Shown here: piece by piece, positions 55,572-64,000 of the stretch | How positions within the stretch are numbered: position 1 is the stretch's first letter | Layout of the letters: every line of letters begins with the position of its first letter | NCBI RefSeq assembly: GCF_003326795.1 | Contig: NZ_JPWI01000014.1 | Span: 62,001-126,000, forward strand | Direction of reading: 5' to 3' | DNA length: 64,000 bases | Source: Thalassospira profundimaris | GTDB taxonomy: Bacteria > Pseudomonadota > Alphaproteobacteria > Rhodospirillales > Thalassospiraceae | Translations under genes and position numbers: made by a program | Notes under the pieces: model-generated | What the model saw: only the letters and a program-made list of their open reading frames with translations | Told to the model about the DNA's origin: nothing | The model's database searches: none

Positions 55572-56816
55572 ATGAATGATCCCCGCCCTACGGGTAGTGC
55601 TGCGGCAAGACCGCTACCCGGCTTTGCTGAATTTGTCTGTCTGATGGCAATCACCATCGGACTTGTCGCCCTTTCAATTGACAACCTGCTGCCTGCTTTC
55701 GGGCCGATTGCCGAAGATTTCGGTATCCAGGACGGCAATCGCATGCAGATGCTGATTTACGTCTTCATGATCGCCTTTGGACTGATGCAGATCGTCTATG
55801 GTCCGCTTGCTGACAGCTTTGGTCGCCGTCCCGTCCTGATTGGCGGTCTTGGCATTTATGCAATCGGGACCATCATGGCAATCTTTGCTGATAGCTATGA
55901 GCATCTGCTTGTTGCACGTTTTGTGCAGGGATTGGGAGCCGCCGCTCCACGCGTTCTGACCATGGCCATAACGCGCGACTGCTTTGAAGGCCGCGAGATG
56001 GCACGCGTGATGTCCTTTGTCATGATGGTCTTTATTATCCTGCCGGTCTTTGCACCCGCATCGGGTAGCCTGATCCTGGCACTGGCAAACTGGCATATGA
56101 TCTTTGTCAGCACGCTTGTTCTCGCGATTGCAATTGTCTGCTGGTATTTGCTTCGGATGCCCGAAACCCTGCATCCCGAATACCGGCACAAATTGTCTGT
56201 TCGCCGGATCGCACGCGATATCAAAACCACGGTGACCAACCGTCAGACCCTTGGCTATTCCACAGTAATGGGCATGATGTTTGGCTGCCTGATGGCCTAT
56301 ATCGGGTCTGCCCAGCAAATCTTTGAAACCGAAGTCTACGGCCTTGGTGCCTGGTTCCCGCTGGTATTCGGGATGATCGCCGCTTGTATGAGTTTCTCGT
56401 CCTTCATCAATGCGCGTCTCGTACGAAAATTAGGAATGCACAAGATTTCCCATGTGGCCCTGTTCATCATGACCATCAGCAGCCTGATCAACGTTCTGAT
56501 CGCACTTGGCTTTGATGGTCATCCGCCGCTTCCTGTCTTTGGTATCGGGCTGACAGCAACATTATTCTGTTTCTCGCTGACCATGCCAAATTTCAACTCG
56601 CTGGCCATGGAGCCTGTGGGGGCAATCGCAGGTACAGCCTCTTCGATGATTGGCGTTTACAGCACGCTTATCGGCGTGATCGCCGGAGGCATCATCGGGC
56701 TGCAATTCAACGGCACCGTCACCCCGCTTCTGGTCGGCTACTTCTTCCTTGGCCTGATCGGTATCGTCATTGTCGGCATTACCGAACGTGGTAAATTCTG
56801 TCGAGCCACACATTAA
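55572..56816 (+). CDS. MFS multidrug exporter, Bcr/CflA family
   Basis: A 414-residue protein with twelve predicted membrane helices. The loop between helices 2 and 3 is the MFS motif A, G-P-L-A-D-S-F-G-R-R-P-V-L, and helix 4-5 has G-A-A-A-P-R-V-L-T-M-A-I-T-R-D, resembling the drug/H+ antiporter motif of Bcr/CflA proteins. Such exporters pump bicyclomycin, chloramphenicol or unrelated compounds; the natural substrate is unknown. It starts at ATG 55572, divergent from the ClC gene, and is closed by a strong terminator. Confidence 0.87.
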   Translation: MNDPRPTGSAAARPLPGFAEFVCLMAITIGLVALSIDNLLPAFGPIAEDFGIQDGNRMQMLIYVFMIAFGLMQIVYGPLADSFGRRPVLIGGLGIYAIGTIMAIFADSYEHLLVARFVQGLGAAAPRVLTMAITRDCFEGREMARVMSFVMMVFIILPVFAPASGSLILALANWHMIFVSTLVLAIAIVCWYLLRMPETLHPEYRHKLSVRRIARDIKTTVTNRQTLGYSTVMGMMFGCLMAYIGSAQQIFETEVYGLGAWFPLVFGMIAACMSFSSFINARLVRKLGMHKISHVALFIMTISSLINVLIALGFDGHPPLPVFGIGLTATLFCFSLTMPNFNSLAMEPVGAIAGTASSMIGVYSTLIGVIAGGIIGLQFNGTVTPLLVGYFFLGLIGIVIVGITERGKFCRATH

Positions 56817-56840
56817 TCGCCGAACAGAATAGCCAACGGA

Positions 56841-56874
56841 AAAAGCCCCGCAGAGTGCAGTCTGCGGGGCTTTT
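56841..56874. terminator. Bidirectional terminator, MFS / methionine operon
   Basis: AAAAGCCCCGCAGA (56841-56854) and TCTGCGGGGCTTTT (56861-56874) form fourteen perfect pairs with a 6-nt loop. It serves the MFS gene and, on the other strand, the end of the metH operon 18 bp away. Confidence 0.95.
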
Positions 56875-56891
56875 CATTGCGACCAGCCAGA

Positions 56892-59540
56892 TCAGGATGC
56901 CTGACGTGGATCGTAATTCAGGTTTGGCGCCAACCAGCGTTCCGCCTCGGCCATGGTCATACCCTTGCGCTCGGCATAACTTTCCACCTGATCACGCTCG
57001 ATCTTGCCAAGGCCGAAATATTTGGCTTCGGGATGAGCAAAATAGAAACCGCTGACCGACGATGCCGGGGTCATTGCACAGCTTTCGGTCAAAGACACGC
57101 CGACATTCTTTTCAGCATCAAGCAGCGACCAGAGAGTACGTTTTTCGGTATGTTCCGGGCAGGCCGGATAACCCGGTGCCGGACGAATCCCGCGATAACC
57201 CTCTGCGATCAGTTCGTCATTGCCAAGGCTTTCATCCTTGGCATAGGCCCAAAGTTCCTTGCGGACTTTTTCATGCATGCGCTCGGCAAAGGCTTCGGCA
57301 AACCGGTCGCCAAGCGCCTTGACGAGGATTGCGTTATAATCGTCATGCTCGGCTTCAAGCTTGGATGCAATTTCTTCAACCTGCGGACCGGCTGTAACGA
57401 CAAAGCCGCCAATATAGTCGGTCTTGCCACTTTCTTTTGGCGCGATGTAATCGGCCAATGCACGGTTCGGACGTTTGTTGTTTTCACGATACATCTGCTG
57501 ACGCAGGGTCCGCAGCATCACAGGTTCGTTCTGATCCGGGGCCGGGGTGACTTCGATATCGTCGCCAACCGAGTTTGCCGGCCAGATACCAACGACTGCC
57601 CTTGGCTTGAACCATTTTTCGGCCACGATGCGCTTGAGCATTGCCTGCGCATCTTCATAAAGGCTGCGCGCCGTTTCTCCGACCTTTTCATCCTTCAGAA
57701 TGTCGGGGAAACGACCATGCAATTCCCAGGTCTCAAAGAACGGTTTCCAGTCAAAACGCGCCACCAGTTCTTCAAGATCGAATTCCTCAAACACCGTGAT
57801 ACCCGGCTTGGCCGGTACCGGAACATCGTAGGCATCCCAATCAAGCTGAACCTTGTTGGCGCGCGCATCCGCAAGCGCAAACCGCTTTTTCTGCAGTTGC
57901 TGTGCTGCGTGCTTTTCGGCCATCGCGATATATTCGTTGCGAATTTCCGCAGCAAAGCGTTCGCGATGGGTCTCGGACACCAGCTGACTTGCAACACCAA
58001 CTGCGCGCGACGCATCAATCACATAGACAACCGACCGGTTATAGTTCGGTGCGATCTTGACCGCTGTATGAACTTTCGAGGTGGTCGCCCCACCGATCAG
58101 AAGCGGGATATCAAGCCCCTCGCGCTCCATTTCGGCAGCAACATAGGTCATTTCTTCAAGCGATGGCGTGATCAGACCGGAAAGACCGATCATGTCGACA
58201 TTTTCGGCCTTGGCAGTTTCGATGATTTTCTGTGTTGGCACCATCACGCCAAGATCAAGGACCTCGAAATTGTTACATTGCAGAACCACACCCACGATGT
58301 TTTTGCCGATGTCATGAACATCGCCCTTAACTGTCGCAAGCAGGATCTTGCCATTGGTTTCGCGGACCCCGTCCTTTTCTTCTTCGATGAACGGAATGAG
58401 GTAAGCGACGGCCTTTTTCATCACGCGGGCAGATTTGACCACCTGCGGCAGGAACATCTTACCGGCACCAAACAGGTCACCGACAATGTTCATGCCATCC
58501 ATCAGCGGACCTTCGATCACGTGAAGGGGCTTGTCTGCCTGCTGACGGGCTTCCTCGGTGTCTTCTTCGACAAACTCTGCAATGCCGTTAACCAGTGCGT
58601 GGGCCAGACGTTCATTGACCGGCTTTTTACGCCATTCAAGATCGATTTTCTTTTCCGGGCCGCCAGTTCCTTTGTACTTCTCGGCCACTTCAAGCAAACG
58701 GTCCGTCGCATCTGAACGACGGTTCAGGATGACGTCCTCGACACGTTCGCGCAATTCAGCCGGAATTTCTTCATAGACAACAAGCTGACCGGCATTGACG
58801 ATCCCCATATCCAGACCGGCCTTGACCGCGTGATACAGGAACACCGAATGCATGGCTTCGCGGACCGGGTTATTGCCCCGGAACGAGAAGGACACGTTCG
58901 AAACACCGCCGGAAATCTTTGCATAAGGCAGGTTGGCCTTGATCAGCTTGCAGGCCTCGATGAAATCGACAGCATAGTTGTCATGCTCTTCGATACCGGT
59001 CGCAACGGCAAAGATGTTCGGATCGAAGATGATGTCTTCTGGCGGGAATCCGACCTTCTGAACCAGAACATCGTAGCTGCGTTTGCAAATCTCGAACTTG
59101 CGATCGACCGTATCAGCCTGACCTTTTTCGTCAAAGGCCATGACGACGACGGCCGCACCATATCGGCGCAGTTTCTTGGCCTGGGCGATAAAGGGCTCGT
59201 CGCCTTCTTTCAGACTGATCGAGTTGACGATGCCTTTGCCCTGAAGACATTTAAGGCCAGCTTCGATCACATTCCATTTGGAACTGTCGACCATGATCGG
59301 TACGCGGGCAATGTCGGGTTCGGCTGCGATCAGGTTGATGAATTTCACCATCGCCGTTTCGGCATCAAGCATCGCATCATCCATATTGATGTCGATGATC
59401 TGTGCGCCGTTTTCGACCTGTTGGCGGGCAATTTCAACGGCTGCATCGTAATCTTCGTCAACGATCAGCTTCTTGAATTTGATCGAGCCTGCAACGTTGG
59501 TACGTTCACCAATATTGATAAATCTGGAAATGTCGGTCAT
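56892..59540 (-). CDS. metH: Methionine synthase, folate/B12/activation part (split MetH, part 2)
   Basis: An 882-residue cobalamin-dependent protein carrying three of the four MetH modules. The methyltetrahydrofolate-binding barrel covers 1-270 ([12 protein letters not shown]). The cap and B12 domains follow, with the cobalt ligand His409 in G-D-V-H-D-I-G. The reactivation domain runs from about 550 to the end ([11 protein letters not shown]). The missing homocysteine module is encoded by the gene just upstream, which ends 38 bp before this start. ATG 59540 starts at the family's normal boundary. It is the last gene of the methionine operon. Confidence 0.93.
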   Translation of the reverse strand: MTDISRFINIGERTNVAGSIKFKKLIVDEDYDAAVEIARQQVENGAQIIDINMDDAMLDAETAMVKFINLIAAEPDIARVPIMVDSSKWNVIEAGLKCLQGKGIVNSISLKEGDEPFIAQAKKLRRYGAAVVVMAFDEKGQADTVDRKFEICKRSYDVLVQKVGFPPEDIIFDPNIFAVATGIEEHDNYAVDFIEACKLIKANLPYAKISGGVSNVSFSFRGNNPVREAMHSVFLYHAVKAGLDMGIVNAGQLVVYEEIPAELRERVEDVILNRRSDATDRLLEVAEKYKGTGGPEKKIDLEWRKKPVNERLAHALVNGIAEFVEEDTEEARQQADKPLHVIEGPLMDGMNIVGDLFGAGKMFLPQVVKSARVMKKAVAYLIPFIEEEKDGVRETNGKILLATVKGDVHDIGKNIVGVVLQCNNFEVLDLGVMVPTQKIIETAKAENVDMIGLSGLITPSLEEMTYVAAEMEREGLDIPLLIGGATTSKVHTAVKIAPNYNRSVVYVIDASRAVGVASQLVSETHRERFAAEIRNEYIAMAEKHAAQQLQKKRFALADARANKVQLDWDAYDVPVPAKPGITVFEEFDLEELVARFDWKPFFETWELHGRFPDILKDEKVGETARSLYEDAQAMLKRIVAEKWFKPRAVVGIWPANSVGDDIEVTPAPDQNEPVMLRTLRQQMYRENNKRPNRALADYIAPKESGKTDYIGGFVVTAGPQVEEIASKLEAEHDDYNAILVKALGDRFAEAFAERMHEKVRKELWAYAKDESLGNDELIAEGYRGIRPAPGYPACPEHTEKRTLWSLLDAEKNVGVSLTESCAMTPASSVSGFYFAHPEAKYFGLGKIERDQVESYAERKGMTMAEAERWLAPNLNYDPRQAS

Positions 59541-59578
59541 GGGTCTGTTCGATCTCTTTTCAGCAATCAATATCGGGT

Positions 59579-60652
59579 TCAGGCAGCGTCAAACGGCTCA
59601 AGGCCGGACAACCGCATTCTTGGTTCTATCTTCGGAAGCGTACGCGGCTTGGCATTGGCAACTGCATCGGCAATGGCCTTGATATGCGGCGGCGTCGTGC
59701 CACAGCATCCACCAAGCAGGTTAACCATACCGGTTTCCGCCCATTCCTTAACCAGCGCTGCCATTTCGGCATCGGTCTGATCATATTCACCAAATTCGTT
59801 CGGCAAACCGGCATTGGGATAAACCGACACACGGCATTCGGCAATACGCGAGAGTTCCTGTACATAGGGGCGCAACTGCGCGGCACCAAGTGCACAGTTC
59901 AGTCCGATCGAGAACGGCTTGGCATGACGGACCGAATTATAGAACGCTTCGGTCGTTTGCCCCGAAAGGGTACGACCCGACGCATCCGTGATGGTGCCTG
60001 AAATCAGGACCGGGACGTCTTCGCCGCGTTCTTCAAGCACCTCGTCAATCGCATAAAGTGCCGCCTTGGCGTTCAGCGTATCAAAAATGGTTTCGACCAG
60101 AAGCGCATCTGCCCCGCCATCAAGCAAACCCTTGGCGGCTTCCTTGTAGGCGTCTTTGAGCTGATCAAAGGTAATTGCACGGAAGCCGGGATTGTTCACA
60201 TCCGGTGAGATCGAAGCGGTACGGTTGGTCGGGCCGATGGCACCATTTACAAAGCGCACATCGCCGGGATGGGCGGCTTCCCACTCATCGCACGCCTGTC
60301 GCGCAATCTTGGCACTTTCGAAATTGATCTCGTAAGCCAGATGTTCCATGCCGTAATCGGCCTGGGCAATCGTCGTCGCACTAAAGGTATTGGTCCCCTG
60401 AAGGTCCGCTCCGGCTGCGATATATTGCAGATGGATGTCCTTGATGATGTCCGGCCGGGTCAGTGACAACAAATCATTGTTACCTTTGACATCCTGCTTC
60501 CAGTCGGCAAACCGTTCCCCGCGGTAATCTTCCTCGGTCAGTTTGTGTTTCTGGATCATGGTCCCCATGGCGCCATCAAGGATCAGTATCTTTTCCTCGG
60601 CCCGTTTGCGTAACAGGGCGACGCGTTCCTTGCGATCATTCATCTTTTTCAT
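59579..60652 (-). CDS. Homocysteine S-methyltransferase module (split MetH, part 1)
   Basis: A 357-residue TIM-barrel protein equal to the N-terminal homocysteine-binding module of MetH. It begins with [14 protein letters not shown], and the zinc ligands are Cys253 (G-L-N-C-A-L-G), Cys316 and Cys317 (G-G-C-C-G-T-T-P). It supplies activated homocysteine to the cobalamin protein encoded directly downstream; the two must associate to work. The last residues run out in a short tail, and no frameshift is needed to separate the chains. ATG 60652 is used; an in-frame ATG at 60643 is also possible. Confidence 0.92.
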   Translation of the reverse strand: MKKMNDRKERVALLRKRAEEKILILDGAMGTMIQKHKLTEEDYRGERFADWKQDVKGNNDLLSLTRPDIIKDIHLQYIAAGADLQGTNTFSATTIAQADYGMEHLAYEINFESAKIARQACDEWEAAHPGDVRFVNGAIGPTNRTASISPDVNNPGFRAITFDQLKDAYKEAAKGLLDGGADALLVETIFDTLNAKAALYAIDEVLEERGEDVPVLISGTITDASGRTLSGQTTEAFYNSVRHAKPFSIGLNCALGAAQLRPYVQELSRIAECRVSVYPNAGLPNEFGEYDQTDAEMAALVKEWAETGMVNLLGGCCGTTPPHIKAIADAVANAKPRTLPKIEPRMRLSGLEPFDAA

Positions 60653-60693
60653 CCAGTCTTTCAGTCATGCATTGCAAAGTGGGTGTTCGGAGT

Positions 60694-61626
<933 letters not shown>

Positions 61627-61649
61627 TTATTTAGGTCGGGTAACGCGGA

Positions 61650-62627
61650 CTATTCCGCCGCCTTGTCTGTGCTATTCTTTGGTACCTGTTCGGTCACACG
61701 TGCCGCAGCATGTGCAACCCAGATTCTGACAGTCAGCGGTTTGCCGGGCAGGTTTATGACATCGTCAAAGACAAGTTCACATGCGCGAAACCACGTACTG
61801 ATCGACGAATCCTCAAAACCAAGGCGACGATGGGCGTGTTCCTCGCGCAGCTCGTCACGGTCATGAGGCGCAAAGTCGACCACTACAAGCTTTCCATTTG
61901 GCGCAAGAACGCGCGCAGCCTCGGCAATTGCCGCATCCGGCTTTTCTGCGAAATGCAGAACCTGATGCAGGGTCACGACATCAAACATGCCGCCCGGATA
62001 AGGCAGTTGATACATATCGGCCTGCCGCACCAGACAATTTGAAAGATCGGCCCGTTGCAAGCGCGCACGCGCAACTGCCAGCATCTCGCGCGACATATCA
62101 ACGCCAACACCTTCTTCGGCATTCTTGCCAAGAAGTTCAAGGATACGTCCGGTACCGGTACCGATATCAAGTATCCGCCCGCCACCCAGATCACCGACGG
62201 CATCAAGCAATGCCTGTTCGACAACGGCCTCGTCGATATGCAGGGAACGGATTTGATCCCAATCTTCGGCATTGGCGCGGAAATATTCAGTGGCGATTTT
62301 TTCGCGCTGGGCTTTGACCTGTTCAAGGCGAGCACGATCAAGCGACAGAATCTCGTCATCAACTGGCAACAACGCCAGAACCGGCTGCACCAGATCGGCC
62401 CCAGGACCGGAATGTGGCGTCCGATAGAAAACCCAGGTCCCTTCGCGAAAACGAACCAGAAGGCCTGCTTCGCACAATAACTTCAGATGGCGAGAAACGC
62501 GGGGCTGGCTTTGGCCAATGATCTGGGTGATCTCGCTGACGGTCAGTTCGCACTCGGCACAAATGGCAAGCAGGCGAAGCCGTGTCGCTTCAGCCGCTGC
62601 GCGCAATCTTGCCAGAACCTGTTCCAT
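61650..62627 (-). CDS. ArsR-family regulator fused to a SAM-dependent methyltransferase domain
   Basis: A 325-residue two-domain protein. The N-terminal 90 residues are an ArsR-type winged helix (S-E-I-T-Q-I-I-G-Q-S-Q-P-R-V-S-R-H-L-K-L-L as recognition region). From about 145 a class I methyltransferase fold starts with I-L-D-I-G-T-G-T-G-R-I-L-E-L near 152. No metal-binding cysteine pair of arsenic sensors is visible. As leader gene of the metF-metH operon it may sense SAM or S-adenosylhomocysteine; ArsR-type methionine-cycle regulators (SahR, SamR) are known from comparative work in Proteobacteria. A palindrome lies just upstream. Confidence 0.85.
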   Translation of the reverse strand: MEQVLARLRAAAEATRLRLLAICAECELTVSEITQIIGQSQPRVSRHLKLLCEAGLLVRFREGTWVFYRTPHSGPGADLVQPVLALLPVDDEILSLDRARLEQVKAQREKIATEYFRANAEDWDQIRSLHIDEAVVEQALLDAVGDLGGGRILDIGTGTGRILELLGKNAEEGVGVDMSREMLAVARARLQRADLSNCLVRQADMYQLPYPGGMFDVVTLHQVLHFAEKPDAAIAEAARVLAPNGKLVVVDFAPHDRDELREEHAHRRLGFEDSSISTWFRACELVFDDVINLPGKPLTVRIWVAHAAARVTEQVPKNSTDKAAE

Positions 62628-62655
62628 ATCGATATCTCCCGTCTGATAAAAATAG

Positions 62656-62675
62656 ATATAAAGATATGTTTATAT
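62656..62675. promoter_or_regulatory. Palindromic operator of the methionine operon
   Basis: ATATAAA (62656-62662) and TTTATAT (62669-62675) flank GATATG; a single change would make the full 20 bp perfectly palindromic. It is nested in a second inverted repeat, AATAGATAT (62651-62659) and ATATCTATT (62683-62691). It lies 29-48 bp before the ArsR-methyltransferase start, where an autoregulator would bind. Confidence 0.65.
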
Positions 62676-62933
62676 TTAATCAATATCTATTTTCCTACCC
62701 AAAGGGGGTATGGTAAAAACATCACACGGCAAAACAGCTTGATCCCTTTCAACTTTTTGTATGCTGGCGTTTAATTTCACCCTATGCTAACCACATAAAT
62801 ATTCGAGACGTACACGATACATGATCGGACTTCGCGAGCAGGAAGTTGATCGGTAACGTTTTTTGGTGTTCCCGCACGAGAAACGTCTTGGGTCAAGGAA
62901 GTCTATGTATCGAACATCGGTTGGCTGAAAATA

Positions 62934-63719
62934 ATGAAGTTTCGAGCTCTACTTTCACTCTGTGCTGCTGGTTCGCTGTCCTTGTTGACGGCTTGTGCAT
63001 CAACAGAACCTGCACAGGACATGAGTGATTTTGACCCGATTGAACCGGTAAACCGTGTTGTTCACGGCGTGAACGGCGCAGTCGATTTCATGGTTCTTTA
63101 CCCTGCTGCCATGTGGTACCGGGACATTGCACCGGAACCTGTAAAAACCTCGGTCGCAAGCTTTGTGCGCAACATCAATGAGCCGTTGAACTCTCTCAAC
63201 GCGTTGCTGCAGGGCGACCCGGATCAGGCAGCTGCCTCTTTCCAGCGTTTCATCATGAATACGACGCTGGGCTTCCTCGGATTTAACGACGTCGCTGCCG
63301 ATTTCGGCATTCCGTATCGTCGTGAAGATTTCGGTCAGACTCTGGCGCATTATGGCGTTGGCGCCGGTCCGTATATCGTGCTTCCGCTGTTGGGCCCGTC
63401 CAACCTGCGTGATGGCATTGGTCTTGGTGTAGATTATGTTGCCAACCCGCTGACCTGGGGTTCGCAAAACAGTGACACAGCCGAGGCACTTTACCTTGGC
63501 TCGATCGGTCTGAGTGCACTTCACTATCGCTATTCAACGGTCAATCAGCTGAACGAATTGCAGAAGTCGTCCATCGACTACTATGCCGCACTGCGCAGCC
63601 TCTATCGTCAGCAGCGTAACACCCTGATCCGCAACGGCGCCCCGGCACCAGCATCCGAGATCGAGGGTGAAAGCGCCGAGTTCAGCTTTGACGATGCCGT
63701 TGAAGCTGCCAGCCAGTAA
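62934..63719 (+). CDS. mlaA: Outer-membrane lipid asymmetry lipoprotein MlaA (VacJ)
   Basis: A 261-residue lipoprotein of the Mla system, which removes misplaced phospholipids from the outer leaflet of the outer membrane. The signal peptide ends in L-L-T-A-C with Cys21 lipidated. VacJ-family blocks are D-P-I-E-P-V-N-R near 35, F-V-R-N-I-N-E-P-L-N near 77, G-F-N-D-V-A-A-D-F-G-I-P and Y-I-V-L-P-L-L-G-P-S-N-L-R-D-G. The tail after about 240 is acidic and variable. It stands 9 bp before mlaC, so the two are an operon. The gap 62692-62933 holds no gene I can see. Confidence 0.94.
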   Translation: MKFRALLSLCAAGSLSLLTACASTEPAQDMSDFDPIEPVNRVVHGVNGAVDFMVLYPAAMWYRDIAPEPVKTSVASFVRNINEPLNSLNALLQGDPDQAAASFQRFIMNTTLGFLGFNDVAADFGIPYRREDFGQTLAHYGVGAGPYIVLPLLGPSNLRDGIGLGVDYVANPLTWGSQNSDTAEALYLGSIGLSALHYRYSTVNQLNELQKSSIDYYAALRSLYRQQRNTLIRNGAPAPASEIEGESAEFSFDDAVEAASQ

Positions 63720-63728
63720 GAGTACGTC

Positions 63729-64000
63729 ATGACCAAGCGCAAGATCATCATCCCCGCAGCAGCCGCTTTCATTGCCGTTGCTGCGGCGTGGTCGGGTCCG
63801 GCCGTTGCGACAGGTGCTTCTGCGCCTGTGCTGGCGGAAGTTGCCGTTGATCAAAGTGCCGCAAACGTCATTCAGGCCCTTGCCGATCAGGCGATGACCG
63901 AATTGACGGACCAGACTCTTGCAGACGATGTCCGTCGTCAGAAATTCGTTGCCCTGATGGATCGCTATTTCGAGATGGACGTTGTGTCGCGTTTTGTGCT
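63729..64000 (+). CDS. mlaC: MlaC/Ttg2D-type periplasmic phospholipid-binding protein (3' truncated)
   Basis: The first 90 codons of a gene cut by the window edge. An N-terminal signal peptide is visible (M-T-K-R-K-I-I-I-P-A-A-A-A-F-I-A-V-A-A-A then a cleavage region near A-V-A-T). The mature start has A-A-N-V-I-Q-A-L-A-D-Q-A and R-R-Q-K-F-V-A-L-M-D-R-Y-F-E-M-D-V-V-S-R-F-V, the pattern of MlaC proteins that carry phospholipid between MlaA and the inner-membrane ABC transporter. A position 9 bp after mlaA supports this. Hopanoid-linked HpnM proteins share the fold and cannot be excluded. Confidence 0.85.
   Translation, partial: MTKRKIIIPAAAAFIAVAAAWSGPAVATGASAPVLAEVAVDQSAANVIQALADQAMTELTDQTLADDVRRQKFVALMDRYFEMDVVSRFV

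Noticed and set aside
56877-58715. 612-codon open frame on the plus strand opposite metH part 2
   Set aside because: It is fully antisense to a certain gene, has no recognisable domain, and reflects codon bias of the real strand.

Overview
The window looks like a chromosomal segment of a free-living alphaproteobacterium, most likely Rhodospirillales and close to Thalassospira. That placement rests on gene content and style, not on a search. The evidence is a long division and cell-wall (dcw) cluster ending in ftsZ and lpxC, a two-gene split metH, an alphaproteobacterial SOS box (GAAC-N7-GAAC) before recN, a class A RNase P RNA, and moderate GC content throughout. I see no tRNA or rRNA genes, insertion sequences, prophage or CRISPR array. 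Codon style looks even across the window, so this reads as mostly core genome.

Layout: 1-4.2 kb holds the end of a DnaJ/TerB protein, an ABC-F ATPase, an EamA permease and an AmpD-like amidase. 4.2-4.7 kb is rnpB with its own promoter. 4.7-8.1 kb, minus strand, has a PPOX flavoprotein, an isochorismatase-family hydrolase, CorA and a secreted EF-hand protein. 8.1-29.1 kb is the dcw cluster: mraZ-rsmH-ftsL-ftsI-murE-murF-mraY-murD-ftsW-murG-murC-murB-ddl-ftsQ-ftsA-ftsZ, then lpxC. Many junctions are 4-bp ATGA overlaps, and five exactly 10-bp-spaced CCCA/TGGG repeats before mraZ look like a MraZ operator. 29.3-35.2 kb has bamD, recN, ligA, an NTF2-like protein and a secreted nuclease-fold protein. 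35.2-42.0 kb has a permease divergent from a LysR regulator, an aldo/keto reductase, an N-terminally extended aminopeptidase P, a small ORF ahead of tandem terminators, and an SDR dehydrogenase.

42.0-46.7 kb is a two-gene signalling operon: a response regulator with a GYC-variant HD-GYP domain and a 1192-residue hybrid histidine kinase. 47.1-50.4 kb has prmA and uvrD. 50.6-53.4 kb has a lone wecB flanked by two serine-rich proteins that share short motifs. 53.5-56.8 kb has a ClC protein and an MFS exporter. 56.9-62.7 kb is a methionine-cycle operon (ArsR-methyltransferase regulator, metF, metH part 1, metH part 2) with a near-perfect palindrome at its head. 62.9-64 kb begins an outer-membrane lipid asymmetry pair, mlaA and mlaC (cut by the window edge).

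No wholly new multi-gene system stands out. The most promising unexplained signals are regulatory or small: the phased operator before mraZ, a short ORF with a strong Shine-Dalgarno just before ftsZ, a small ORF whose ribosome-binding site lies in a hairpin loop before ftsA, the paired serine-rich proteins around wecB, the small ORF with tandem terminators near 41 kb, and the ArsR-methyltransferase/palindrome arrangement of the methionine operon.
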